Position numbers and translations under genes: made by a program
The notes under the pieces: generated by a model
What the model was told of the DNA's origin: nothing
Seen by the model: the letters and a program-made list of their open reading frames with translations, nothing else
The model's database searches: none
Source of the DNA: Acidobacteriota bacterium
Lineage (GTDB): Bacteria; Acidobacteriota; Polarisedimenticolia; JACPZX01
Direction of reading: 5' to 3'
DNA: 64,000 nt
Assembly: GCA_016195325.1 (NCBI GenBank)
Contig: JACPZX010000046.1
Location: forward strand, 29,116-93,115
In this document: piece by piece, positions 7,676 through 16,055 of the stretch
Layout: each line of letters begins with the position of its first letter
Position numbering within the stretch: position 1 is the first letter of the stretch

Positions 7676-9288
7676 CAGCGATCCAGGTGCAGCAGCTCGA
7701 GGCTCGCGGCGTAGTCCCCGAGCTGACTCGGGACGAAGCCCCGGACCTTCGGGCCCACAAGCGCGTCATCGAAGTAGAAATAGATTGGCAAGAGGCCCGC
7801 GTCGGCGAGCGCGATGTCTTCGACCTTCCGGTAGATGAGGGTGCGCTTCGCCGGATCGGTCTCGCGGCGTCCCGAATCGAGGAGCTTGTCGATCTCCGGA
7901 TTGCTGTAGCGGCCGTAGTTCCCGCCCGAGCCGAACGACGACGTGTGCAGGAGGGGGCGGAAGAAGGCGTCGGGATCCAGATAGTCCGCGAACCAGATCT
8001 GGACGATGAGGTCGGCCGGCATCCCCGTCTCCTTGGTCCCCTCGACGGCCGCCTGGTACGCTGCGAACTCCATCGGCTTCAACTTCAACCGGATCCCGAC
8101 GGCCGCGAGATCCGCCTGAATCGCCTCCGAGTAGCGCACGATCCCCGTATTGTTCGACGTCACCATGGTGATGTCGGGCAGCCCCTTTCCCTCGGGGTAA
8201 CCGGCCTCGGCGAGAAGTTTCTTCGCCTGCACCGGATCGTACCGGTACGGTCCCGGCTCGTTCCCGGCGGTGGAGAGTCCAGGAGGCAGCAGACGGGTCG
8301 CCGGAATGTCCTTTCCCTCCTGCAGCACGCCGGCGATCCGCTCGCGATCGATCGCGAAACCGATGGCGCGGCGGAGCGCCGCGTTCGACTTGAACGCCCC
8401 CGAATCGAAATTGAACGCGAGGAACGACGTCGCGAGCCGCATCCACTTGTGGTAACTCTCCTTCATGTTCGCGCCTATCTCCTCACGCTGTCCCGGTGGG
8501 GCCTCGTTGTCGTAGTCGAGATTCCCTGCCTTGAACTCGAGAAAGGCAGTTCCGACATCGGGCAGGTACCGAAAGACGATTCCGGGGATTCCCGGCGGAC
8601 CCTTCCAGTGATCGCGGAAGGCCGAGAGCGTGAGGGACACGCCCCGCTCCTTCGACTCGAACCGGAAGGGGCCGCACCCGACCGGGTGATCGAGATAGGT
8701 CTTGGCGGGGTCGCTGTAGACTTCGGCCGGAAGGATGTTGCCGGCCTGGCTCGCGAGGACCGAGAGGAACGGCGGGTAGGGGTACTCGAGTGTGATCACG
8801 ACCGTGCGCGGGTCAGGCGCCCGCACGCCGCGGAGGTCGGCGGACTTCTCCGCCGCGAAGTCCGCCGATCCGTCGATCATGTCGAGGAACGACCGCAAGG
8901 GGGACGCGACGGCGGGATCGAAGATGCGCCGGAGCGAGAAGACGACGTCGGCGGCGACGACATCGCGGCCGTTGTGAAACTTCACGCCCGGACGCAGGTG
9001 AAACGTGTACGTCCGATGATCCGGCGATTCCGTCCAGGCCTGGGCGACGGCGGGCACGACCTTCGTCCCCTCGGGGTTGTACTCGACGAGCCCGTCGAAC
9101 AGGTTCACCGCGTAGAGAGCCGCGTTCTCGTTGATCGCCATGGACGGGTCGAGCGTGTTCGGCTCCCTCGGCATCCGGTAGCGGAGATACCCGTTGTCCG
9201 CGGCGCTGGCGAGCGCGGGAGCCAGGAGACTCAGCGTTGCGAGGAGGGCGGGAATCGCCGCCCGCTCCCATGACGATCTTGCTCTCAT
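7675..9288 (-). CDS. Peptide ABC transporter substrate-binding protein (SBP family 5)
   Basis: A 537-residue periplasmic solute-binding protein with a signal peptide ending near ASA (residues 27-29). Family 5 hallmarks are visible: the EPNTLDP stretch close to the mature N-terminus, FHNGRDVVAADVVFSLRR around residues 105-125, and the C-terminal half with YRKVEDIA. Proteins of this family capture di- or oligopeptides, nickel chelates or sugars' glycosides and deliver them to the membrane channel; the ligand cannot be deduced. It lies between the two permease genes, an order less common than binding protein first. Confidence 0.94.
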   Translation of the reverse strand: MRARSSWERAAIPALLATLSLLAPALASAADNGYLRYRMPREPNTLDPSMAINENAALYAVNLFDGLVEYNPEGTKVVPAVAQAWTESPDHRTYTFHLRPGVKFHNGRDVVAADVVFSLRRIFDPAVASPLRSFLDMIDGSADFAAEKSADLRGVRAPDPRTVVITLEYPYPPFLSVLASQAGNILPAEVYSDPAKTYLDHPVGCGPFRFESKERGVSLTLSAFRDHWKGPPGIPGIVFRYLPDVGTAFLEFKAGNLDYDNEAPPGQREEIGANMKESYHKWMRLATSFLAFNFDSGAFKSNAALRRAIGFAIDRERIAGVLQEGKDIPATRLLPPGLSTAGNEPGPYRYDPVQAKKLLAEAGYPEGKGLPDITMVTSNNTGIVRYSEAIQADLAAVGIRLKLKPMEFAAYQAAVEGTKETGMPADLIVQIWFADYLDPDAFFRPLLHTSSFGSGGNYGRYSNPEIDKLLDSGRRETDPAKRTLIYRKVEDIALADAGLLPIYFYFDDALVGPKVRGFVPSQLGDYAASLELLHLDR

Positions 9289-9337
9289 GAAACCTCCCTG
9301 CGGCGCGACGCGCGCGCCGGACGAATGCTTCGCACGA

Positions 9338-10213
9338 TCACGCCCACGTGCCGCCGCGGCTCCGCGGATCGAGCCGATCGCGAAGTCCGTCGGCCAGGAG
9401 CATCAGCCCGCCGACCGTGATGGCGAGGGCGATTCCCGGGTAGATGCAGAGCCATGGCTTGGCGGGCAGGAACAACTTCCCCTCGAGGATCATCCGTCCC
9501 CACGACAGATCCGGAGACTGGGCCCCCAGGCCGAGGAACGAGAGCCACGATTCGGTGAGGATGTTGCCCGCGACGCCCACCGTCGCGGCGACGAGGGCCG
9601 GAGCGAGCGCGTTCGGCAGAAGGTGGACGAACGCGATGCGCACTCCCCGCGCGCCGAGCGCCCGCGCCGCGTCGGCGAACTCGCGCCGGCGCAGCGATTG
9701 GATCTCGGCCCGAACAAGCCTTGCGATGCCGCCCCACCCCATCAGGCCGAGCACCATGAAGACCAGCGTCAGGCTCGGCGAGTCGAACACGGCCACGGCG
9801 CCCATCGCGAGGAGGGGTAACGGGAAGGCGAGGAGCACGTCGGCGGATCGCATCAGCAGCGCGTCGATCCTTCCGCCCGAGTAGCCGGCCGTGACGCCCA
9901 CGAGCAGCCCGAGTGCGAAGGCTATCGCCTCCGCGATGAAGCCGACGGTCAGCGAGACGCGCGCTCCGTGGAGCAGACGACTGAGGACATCACGTCCCTG
10001 GTCGTCGGTCCCGAGATAATGGCGGGCGTCGGGCGCGGACGGCGGCTTCACGTCCTTGTCGACGAGCAGGGGATCCTGGGTCAGCTTCAGCCGAGTGAGA
10101 GTCGACCCGGTTTCACCCCAGGCGACGGCCGCGAGGGCGACGAGAACCGCGAGGCCCACCACGATCGCGCCAACGACGGTCGAGGGGCTGCGCCAGAACC
10201 ACCGCCATCCCAA
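9338..10213 (-). CDS. Peptide/nickel-type ABC transporter permease (DppC/OppC family)
   Basis: A 291-residue permease with a long N-terminal membrane span, a periplasmic loop carrying the family sequence HYLGTDDQGRDVLSRLLHGAR, and the EAA-like loop near ARLVRAEIQSLR. The start was set to the TTG at 10213, preceded by GGGGAGG at the right distance; in-frame upstream sequence is arginine-rich and not permease-like. First gene of a three-gene transporter operon (DppC, binding protein, DppB). The two ATPase genes (DppD/DppF) that power this transporter type are absent from the window, so they must be encoded elsewhere. Confidence 0.92.
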   Translation of the reverse strand: MGWRWFWRSPSTVVGAIVVGLAVLVALAAVAWGETGSTLTRLKLTQDPLLVDKDVKPPSAPDARHYLGTDDQGRDVLSRLLHGARVSLTVGFIAEAIAFALGLLVGVTAGYSGGRIDALLMRSADVLLAFPLPLLAMGAVAVFDSPSLTLVFMVLGLMGWGGIARLVRAEIQSLRRREFADAARALGARGVRIAFVHLLPNALAPALVAATVGVAGNILTESWLSFLGLGAQSPDLSWGRMILEGKLFLPAKPWLCIYPGIALAITVGGLMLLADGLRDRLDPRSRGGTWA

Positions 10214-10307
10214 GTGGGCGACCTCCCCGCGCCGGCGGCGCGGACGATCGTGTTCAACGCCGCGCGACGGACGGCGCGCATTCCAACACAGGGGCGAGGC
10301 CCGATCA

Positions 10308-10994
10308 ATCGGCGCGGCCCCGCCGCAGAGAGCCGTCGCCGGGGAGTCGTCGGGCGACCTCGACGAGGGTCCATACCGCGCCTTCGTCGCTTCCGGCGAA
10401 GCCGCGACGCTTCTCGCCCTGGCGCGCCGCGCGTACGCCGACGCGGCGGGAGAACCGATCGGATCGCCCGTCGATCTTCCCGGAACGGAGGATCGTCCGG
10501 CCGGGCCGCGCGACGAGCCACCGCCCCCCGAGTGGCCGGCCGAGCCCACGGGCCTCGTCGTCTGCCTGCGCATGGGCGACCGAATCCTCGCGTGCGAAGG
10601 CAGCCGGTTGCCACCGGATCCGGACCTGGCTGCCGGGATCTCGATCCTCGCCGGGCGCCTCGCGGCGAGCCGTAGCCGCGGGCGCGTGAGGACGATCCGG
10701 CCCGACGATCGCCCGCGGCTCGTTCTGGAGGCGGCGTTCGTCGCGGGGGCCACCCTTCTCGAGAGATCGGGCCGGCATGTCGTCGTTCCGGAAGGAGTCG
10801 ACCTGGAGCGGGAAGGATTCGTGGTCGAGGCCGGCGGGGCCGCGATCGTGACGCTTCCAGGGGAGACGGGCTCCGCGCGCGCGGCGCTTCGCATGGCGCG
10901 CCGGGCGGGAGTCAGACCCTCCGGGGACGTCCCCCCGGCGGTGTGGCTCTACAGCCCTCTGGCGCGCGCCCGAGTCCCCGCGGTCACTCCCTGA
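10308..10994 (+). CDS. AMMECR1-domain-like protein, start codon unclear
   Basis: The encoded product resembles AMMECR1 domain proteins: an N-terminal helix (GEAATLLALARRAY) followed, after a Pro-rich linker, by GLVVCLRMGDRILACEGS and a C-terminal part ending in the MARRAGV-like stretch that matches the last helix of that fold. The usual RGCIGS signature is degenerate here (LACEGS), so function may differ. AMMECR1 proteins are small conserved proteins of poorly known role, sometimes beside radical SAM genes. No ATG, GTG or TTG lies between 10056 and 10572 in this frame, although homology begins near 10370; the 10308 boundary (an ATC) is an estimate. ATG 10572 would remove the conserved N-terminal half. 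Confidence 0.55.
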   Translation: MGAAPPQRAVAGESSGDLDEGPYRAFVASGEAATLLALARRAYADAAGEPIGSPVDLPGTEDRPAGPRDEPPPPEWPAEPTGLVVCLRMGDRILACEGSRLPPDPDLAAGISILAGRLAASRSRGRVRTIRPDDRPRLVLEAAFVAGATLLERSGRHVVVPEGVDLEREGFVVEAGGAAIVTLPGETGSARAALRMARRAGVRPSGDVPPAVWLYSPLARARVPAVTP

Positions 10995-11277
10995 TCCTCG
11001 CGATCTTCGAGTCGCGATCCGACTCCAGCCGGCGCCGATCCGTGGCGTACCCCGCCTCGGTCGCCCGGAGCTTCTCGGCATCGTCCTCCACCTTGAGGCG
11101 CTCCCCCTTGTAGAGAATCTCCCGCTCGGCGAGCTTCGCCTCGTAGAACCTCCGGATCTCGGCGATCTGATCCTTCTGCGCCGCCGTCAGCTTGCGCGCG
11201 GTGGTGCCGGACGTCCTGTCCTGCGCGCGCAGTCGTTCCATCGCGATCTCATAGGCGCTCTTCGGCGCGTCACCCAT
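10984..11277 (-). CDS. Small coiled-coil protein, unknown function
   Basis: A 97-residue, highly charged product. After a short N-terminus it is almost entirely heptad-like helix (residues about 25-95), rich in Lys, Arg, Glu and Ala, with no signal peptide or membrane span, so it is probably cytosolic and self-associating. It converges on the AMMECR1-like gene and overlaps its 3' end by 11 bases. The DUF167 gene lies upstream on the same strand. No named family recognised. Confidence 0.65.
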   Translation of the reverse strand: MGDAPKSAYEIAMERLRAQDRTSGTTARKLTAAQKDQIAEIRRFYEAKLAEREILYKGERLKVEDDAEKLRATEAGYATDRRRLESDRDSKIARIRE

Positions 11278-11314
11278 CTCGTGGACCTCCGCATGGCGTC
11301 GTGGCAGGGGGAGT

Positions 11315-11635
11315 CTAGCCGATGGTTCGGGTGCGGGCCGCGTCGAGCCGCACGAGCGCGTTCGCCGAGTCGATTCCCTCGACGCGGATCGCCTTCACCG
11401 GCGAGGTGTGTCCCGACGCAATCGTCACGGCGGAGCGCGGAAGCCCGAGCGCCGAGGCGAGCAGCTCGACGACCGCCCGGTTCGCGCGCCCCCTCTCGGG
11501 GGCCGCGACGACGGAGAGCTTGAGCGCTCCGGCGTGTGGCCCCGCGATGGCGTCGGCCCGCCCTCCCGCCCTGACCGACACTCTGAGACGACATCCCCCG
11601 GGGATGTCCACGAGCGAAATCTCGGCTGCGATCAC
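11315..11635 (-). CDS. DUF167 / YggU-family protein
   Basis: A 106-residue protein matching the DUF167 (YggU) fold: GCRLRVSVRAGGRADAI near residue 15-30, then LKLSVVAAPERGRANRAVVELLASALGLPRSAV and a GHTSPVKAIRV ending. Members are small conserved proteins, often near septum or membrane genes, without a settled function. The GTG at 11635 is preceded by AGGGAGGGG and gives the usual length; an in-frame ATG at 11695 would add 20 residues not typical of the family. Read toward the coiled-coil gene on the same strand. Confidence 0.85.
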   Translation of the reverse strand: MIAAEISLVDIPGGCRLRVSVRAGGRADAIAGPHAGALKLSVVAAPERGRANRAVVELLASALGLPRSAVTIASGHTSPVKAIRVEGIDSANALVRLDAARTRTIG

Positions 11636-11857
11636 GGCGCGCCCCTCCCTTCGCGCGAACGACCCGATCTCCTCTCCATGCGCCGCTCGCTCCATCGCGA
11701 GTCTATCCGCCGGGAGACAGCTCGGGGCGGTGCGCGTGGTCCCCCGCGGCCCCGATCGGCGCCGGCTCCCCCGCGGAGGTGTAACATGAATTTCAGGCTC
11801 GATGGAGGAGGGAAGTCGCGCCCGGGAACCGATTTCCCGGTGTGCCGTAGAAGGCCC

Positions 11858-12301
11858 ATGAACCGACGACTCCACCGATCCACCACCGAGAAGAAGATCG
11901 CAGGCGTCTGCGGCGGCCTCGCTGAATACTTCGACGTCGACCCGGTCTTCGTGCGCCTCGCCGCGATCGTTCCGCTCTTCCTCGGAGTTCCCACCCCCCT
12001 CATCTACCTCGTGTGCTGGGTGGCCCTGCCGCAGGCCCCCGCGGGGGGCGCCACCCCTCCCGGCGTCCTCGACGTGACTCCGGAGCGGCAGCGGGTCGAC
12101 GGAGCGGCGCTGGCCGGCGTCGCCATCCTCTGCACCGGGGTCGTCCTCCTCCTGCTCAATACCGGCGTCCTCGATTGGGCGCTCTTCAAGTGGTGGCGGT
12201 GGCGGTACCTGATGCCAGTGATGCTGATCCTGGTGGGACTTCTGATCCTGGCGCAGGCGGTGGCCACGCACCGGGGTCGTCACGGAAACGGAGGGGCGTG
12301 A
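11858..12301 (+). CDS. PspC domain membrane protein
   Basis: A 147-residue inner-membrane protein. The PspC domain occupies residues 3-62: the RSTTEKKIAGVCGGLAEYFDVDP signature and the hydrophobic segment through LIYLVCWVALP. Two further hydrophobic segments (about 85-105 and 118-135) are of the DUF5668/LiaF-like type. PspC-type proteins sense envelope or membrane stress in phage-shock-like systems. The ATG at 11858 puts the PspC domain at the N-terminus, as usual. The next gene starts 1 base after the stop, so the two form an operon and probably one membrane complex. The 222 bases upstream hold no other gene that I can support. Confidence 0.9.
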   Translation: MNRRLHRSTTEKKIAGVCGGLAEYFDVDPVFVRLAAIVPLFLGVPTPLIYLVCWVALPQAPAGGATPPGVLDVTPERQRVDGAALAGVAILCTGVVLLLLNTGVLDWALFKWWRWRYLMPVMLILVGLLILAQAVATHRGRHGNGGA

Positions 12302-12302
12302 C

Positions 12303-13331
12303 GTGGCCCAGAACCCGACGGCGCCCGCCCCGCCCGACCTGCTTCGTCAACGACGTCGCGTCTACAAGGGGATCTCCTGGGGCGTGTTCCTGGTCGTCAC
12401 CGGCGCGATCCTGCTCATGAACACGACGGGAAGACTTTCCTGGGGAGTGTGGGCCGATCTGCTCAGGTTCTGGCCGGTGCTGCTGATCTCGATGGGCGTG
12501 AGACTCACATTTTCGAGTACGCGCCTCCATCCGCTCGCGCTCCTCGGCCCCATCCTGGTCATCTCGACGGCGGCGTGGATCGTGGCGGGGTACGGCCCCG
12601 CGCATCGCGCACTGGACGACGACGGGACCGCCCGGACCGAGACGATCGTGTGCGACGGACCGCGGGCGGGCGGCCCCTCCATCCTCGATCTCGACTTCGC
12701 GGCGGGGAGGTTGCGCGTGAAGGGCGCCGAGTCGTCGACGGCGCCGGATCCGAACGCGGCGCCCTCGCCCGCCGTCTCCCGGCCGGCTGCGCTCACCGGC
12801 GAGCTGCGAACGTGGGGCGAGGCGGTCCGGTGGGACTGCTCGGATGGCGAGCTCACGGTGAGCCGTCGCGGAGATTTCGGCTCGTTCCACGTCTACGGTC
12901 CGTTCGCGTACGCCGACTCCCGGTGGGAGGCCAGGCTTCGCGCGGTCGGGCGCGTGCGCCTCAGGGCCAACCTGGCGGCGACGAACGCCGATCTTGATCT
13001 GCGCGCGTTCGATCTCGAGCGCGCCGACATCCACCTGGCGGCTTCGGATCTCGCGCTGCGCCTCGCGGCGCCGAAGCAGTTGGTGACGGTTCGCATCAAC
13101 GGGGCCGTCAGTCACGTGACCGTGGACGTTCCGGCCGGCGTCTGCGTGAGCGTGTCGCGGGACTGGGCCCTCGATGTCCTCGACTTCGAGGGACGGCGAT
13201 CCGGCCGCGGGCGGCACCGGTCGTCGGCATCCGAGGCGTGCGACGGCTTGGCGCCGGACGCGCCGCAGTATGAGCTCAGGTACAACCTGCCCCTCTCGGC
13301 CGTGGCGGTGGAAGCCGCCGCCGGCGACTGA
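12303..13331 (+). CDS. LiaF-like envelope-stress membrane protein
   Basis: A 342-residue protein starting at GTG 12303. The N-terminal part has about three hydrophobic segments (residues 24-42, 55-70, 78-95) of the LiaF/DUF5668 type. The rest is a soluble, beta-rich domain of repeated short strands (for example RLRANLAATNADLDLRAFDLERADIHLAASDLAL, written here only to show the pattern of alternating residues around 215-250) similar to the adhesin-like or DUF2154 domain of LiaF proteins. With the upstream PspC gene it makes a two-gene envelope-stress module. Whether it controls a response regulator is unknown; none is encoded nearby. Confidence 0.8.
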   Translation: MAQNPTAPAPPDLLRQRRRVYKGISWGVFLVVTGAILLMNTTGRLSWGVWADLLRFWPVLLISMGVRLTFSSTRLHPLALLGPILVISTAAWIVAGYGPAHRALDDDGTARTETIVCDGPRAGGPSILDLDFAAGRLRVKGAESSTAPDPNAAPSPAVSRPAALTGELRTWGEAVRWDCSDGELTVSRRGDFGSFHVYGPFAYADSRWEARLRAVGRVRLRANLAATNADLDLRAFDLERADIHLAASDLALRLAAPKQLVTVRINGAVSHVTVDVPAGVCVSVSRDWALDVLDFEGRRSGRGRHRSSASEACDGLAPDAPQYELRYNLPLSAVAVEAAAGD

Positions 13332-13340
13332 CGCACCGCG

Positions 13341-13375
13341 CCGGCCCTGAAATTCCCAGCCGGGCCGGTTACGAT
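13341..13375 (+). promoter_or_regulatory. Hairpin and -10-like hexamer before the SGNH hydrolase gene
   Basis: CCGGCCC (13341-13347) and GGGCCGG (13362-13368) can form a 7-bp stem with a 14-base loop, directly followed by TACGAT (13370-13375). The hexamer ends 6 bases before the ATG at 13382. This could be a leaderless promoter whose -35 region lies in a symmetrical operator, or a terminator for the LiaF-like gene, although no U-run follows. Confidence 0.3.
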
Positions 13376-13381
13376 AGGCGG

Positions 13382-14449
13382 ATGTCCACGCGCCGCAGGG
13401 CTCTCGCTCTCAATCTGATCCTCGCGCTCGGCTCCCTCCTCTTCACCGCCGTCGTCGCCGAAATCGCACTGAGGGTGTTCCCGCCTCCGTCCCTCGACAA
13501 GCGTGCCATCCTGAGCGAGGTAGGACGCATGGTCCCGCCCTACCTGATGCTTCCCGATCCGGAGATCGGCTGGGTGCTCGCGCCGAATTTCCGGGGCGAA
13601 GGCCACGGGCCGGGCTGGAAGGTCACGCTCGCCACGAATTCTCTCGGCCTGCGGGACCGCGAGTACGCCGCCGAGGACACGGCGGATCACGTCGTGGTGG
13701 TCGGCGACTCCTACACCTTCGGCTTCGGCGTCGAGGCCGAGGAGACGTTTCCGAAAGTCGCGGAGGAGGAGCTGAGGGCGACCCCGCTCGCCGGAATGGA
13801 AGTCGTCAACGCGGGCGTCAGCGGCTATGGCCCGTTCGAAGAGGCCGCGTTCCTCCGCCGCGTGGTTCCGAAGTTTCGCCCGCGCGCCGTCGTGCAGGCT
13901 TTCTTCGAAGGAAACGACGTGAGGAACGCCATCGAGTACCCGCTGAGGTTCAAGATGGGCCCCGAGGGGTACCTGCACCGCGAGGGGTGGGATCCCTTCG
14001 CCACGCCTCTGTCGTACCTCGCGACGTACGCCGCGATGAAGGGACGCAACGTCGGTGAGAAGCTCGCGACGCGGCGAGGCATCGAGCTGTCGCACCAGGC
14101 GATTCTCGACGCGAGACGGTACGCGGAGCAGTCCGGGGCCCGCTACCTCCTGCTTCTCCTCCCCGACGTCCGCTCGGAGCGGGCGGGTCGCTCCTGGGCG
14201 CTGCGCGCCTACGACGCGGCGCTCGGGAGCGGCGGCGACATCAACGCCGGCATGGAGTCGTTCGCGCGGGACCACGGCGTCGACGTCCTGAACCTCTCCG
14301 CTCTCTTCGACTCAGCTCCGGACGCACCGCCGCTCCGGTTCAGCTGGGACGGGCACTTCACGCGGGACGGCCACCGGCTCGCCGGCAGGGAGCTCGCCAG
14401 GCGGCTGCAATCCCTTCTCGCCGCGTCCGCAGCCGGAGCTCCAGGGTGA
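13382..14449 (+). CDS. SGNH/GDSL-type hydrolase, membrane-anchored
   Basis: A 355-residue protein with an N-terminal membrane anchor or signal (residues about 8-30) and an extracytoplasmic SGNH hydrolase domain. The block I motif VVVGDSYTFGFG places the nucleophile at Ser110; NAGVSGYG is the glycine block and EGNDVRN the asparagine block; the Asp-x-His pair is about Asp323/His325 in SWDGHF. Such enzymes are often esterases or acyltransferase-like proteins acting on envelope sugars. The start ATG lies 6 bases after a -10-like hexamer. The next gene overlaps by 4 bases (GTGA). Confidence 0.85.
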   Translation: MSTRRRALALNLILALGSLLFTAVVAEIALRVFPPPSLDKRAILSEVGRMVPPYLMLPDPEIGWVLAPNFRGEGHGPGWKVTLATNSLGLRDREYAAEDTADHVVVVGDSYTFGFGVEAEETFPKVAEEELRATPLAGMEVVNAGVSGYGPFEEAAFLRRVVPKFRPRAVVQAFFEGNDVRNAIEYPLRFKMGPEGYLHREGWDPFATPLSYLATYAAMKGRNVGEKLATRRGIELSHQAILDARRYAEQSGARYLLLLLPDVRSERAGRSWALRAYDAALGSGGDINAGMESFARDHGVDVLNLSALFDSAPDAPPLRFSWDGHFTRDGHRLAGRELARRLQSLLAASAAGAPG

Positions 14450-15057
14450 GCCGGGACGATCTCCTCGCCGCGCTCGGCCGCCTCGTCGTCAAGTACCGGA
14501 CGCTGGCCGAGCTTCGCGAGGCGCGCGAGCGGGCGGAGGCGGACGGGCACAGGGAGTTCGGCGGCCCGGAGATCGACCGCCGGACGCTCGAGTTCCGCCG
14601 CATCGCGAAGGAGTTTCCCGGCTCGCTGCGCGAGCTCGACGGAAGCGGCGCCCGGCGACTGCGAGCGAAGGAGTCGGCGGTTCGGGAGGTCGTCGAACGG
14701 TCGCGTTCCACGTCGGGGTCGCCAGCTCCTGCCGCGTGGATGTCGGTCGTGCTCGACTACCACCGGCTCCTGCGGGAGTCGCTCGCGATCAAGGCATGGC
14801 TCGCCTCCCGCGTTCCGCGGGGCGAGAGCGTCGGAGCGGCCACGGTCGAGGAGTACCTGGAGGATCGGCGCGCGCGCCGGCTCGAGCCCATGTCGCTCCT
14901 GGACGCCGCGGCGTGGCTCGAGAGTCACCGGCGCCCGCCCGGCGGACGTCTGCACAACCTCGTGTTCCGCGCTCTCGAGGAGGCGCACGGGCTCACGCGC
15001 CATGCCATCGAGCGCGCGATCTTCGGGCCGATCGCCGGCAACGCGGAGGAACGCTAG
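14446..15057 (+). CDS. Conserved-looking hypothetical helical protein
   Basis: A 203-residue soluble protein, largely helical and rich in Arg, Glu and Leu, with no signal peptide or membrane span. It begins at GTG 14446 overlapping the SGNH hydrolase stop, so the two are translationally coupled, and ends convergently with the rhodanese gene (4-base overlap). I see no catalytic motif. The N-terminal 80 residues look like a coiled-coil or three-helix domain; the C-terminal 60 form a second helical unit. Function unknown. Confidence 0.7.
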   Translation: MSRDDLLAALGRLVVKYRTLAELREARERAEADGHREFGGPEIDRRTLEFRRIAKEFPGSLRELDGSGARRLRAKESAVREVVERSRSTSGSPAPAAWMSVVLDYHRLLRESLAIKAWLASRVPRGESVGAATVEEYLEDRRARRLEPMSLLDAAAWLESHRRPPGGRLHNLVFRALEEAHGLTRHAIERAIFGPIAGNAEER

Positions 15058-16037
15058 GGTTTCTTGGGGTGAGCCGGCGGCGGTTCCTGCGGGGCCGTCG
15101 GACCGGGAACGGGCCTCACGGGGGCGACGCTCTGAGACTTCGCCGCTTCGACGGGCAGATCGGATCGCCCGCTCCATTCGAGCCACGATCCGAGGTAGAC
15201 CGCTCCCGTCCCGAGGCCCGCCACCTCCATCGAGAAGAGCAGATGCGTGGCACGACGCCCGTCGAGACAATAGACGACCGCCTGAGAGTCCTTCGTGATC
15301 CCGGACTTCGTCAGCCACGATTGCAGCGCCGGCGCGCTCCTGAACACGCGGAAGTCATCCTTCACGTCGAAAGCGCCGTCCCAGTTCACGTTGATCGCGC
15401 CGGGAACGTGCCCGCCGCGCCGGAATTTCAGGACCGTGCCGTCGTACTCGCCGGCCGATCGTGCGTCGACTACGAGTCCCGCCGGGTGAGTCTTCTTCCA
15501 ATCCCGCACGGCTTCGGCGGTCGCCACGCGCTCGGGACGGGGTTTGGGAGTGAAGACGGCGTCCCGGTGGAATGGATAGTCGGATGTCATGGCCCGCCCC
15601 TCCGTCCGCCACTTGTCGTATCCGCCGTCCAGCAGGCTGACATCGTCGAATCCGTAGTAGCCGAGCGCCCACCACAGGCGGGTCGCCAACTTCCCCCCGA
15701 TGTCGTCGACGGCAATGACGTGCACTCCGGCGCCGATCCCGACGGACTCCATGAGCGTCTTGAACTCGGCGGCCGGGAGAGGGGCCGCCGCCGCGCCGTC
15801 CCTCCGAACCATCTGACCCTCGTCGAGCCAGTAGGCGCCCGGGATATGGCCCTGGTCGAAGATCTCGCGCGGCCGGACATCGACGATGAGGATCTCGGGC
15901 CGGATGATGTTGTCGTCGAGCCACTTCGTCGAGACGATCCGATCCCCGGTGGAGCCGGGCGCCGGGGGCGCCTCCGCGGCGCCGGGCGAGGAGGCCCCCA
16001 GCACCGCCAGCAAGGCCGCGATCACCGTGTATCTCAT
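15054..16037 (-). CDS. Exported two-domain rhodanese (sulfurtransferase)
   Basis: A 327-residue protein with a signal peptide (cleavage about residue 21, after GAAEA or nearby) and two rhodanese domains (about 30-145 and 170-290). As in thiosulfate/3-mercaptopyruvate sulfurtransferases, only the second domain keeps the active cysteine: Cys257 in YCLDGRRA; the matching site of the first domain is Asp (VDDIGG), so that domain is structural. It should transfer sulfane sulfur in the periplasm. The C-terminus is a short Pro-rich tail. It shares a strand with the subtilase upstream (18-base gap), suggesting co-transcription of two exported enzymes. Confidence 0.9.
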   Translation of the reverse strand: MRYTVIAALLAVLGASSPGAAEAPPAPGSTGDRIVSTKWLDDNIIRPEILIVDVRPREIFDQGHIPGAYWLDEGQMVRRDGAAAAPLPAAEFKTLMESVGIGAGVHVIAVDDIGGKLATRLWWALGYYGFDDVSLLDGGYDKWRTEGRAMTSDYPFHRDAVFTPKPRPERVATAEAVRDWKKTHPAGLVVDARSAGEYDGTVLKFRRGGHVPGAINVNWDGAFDVKDDFRVFRSAPALQSWLTKSGITKDSQAVVYCLDGRRATHLLFSMEVAGLGTGAVYLGSWLEWSGRSDLPVEAAKSQSVAPVRPVPGPTAPQEPPPAHPKKP

Positions 16038-16055
16038 CGAACTCTCCCTGTCGCG

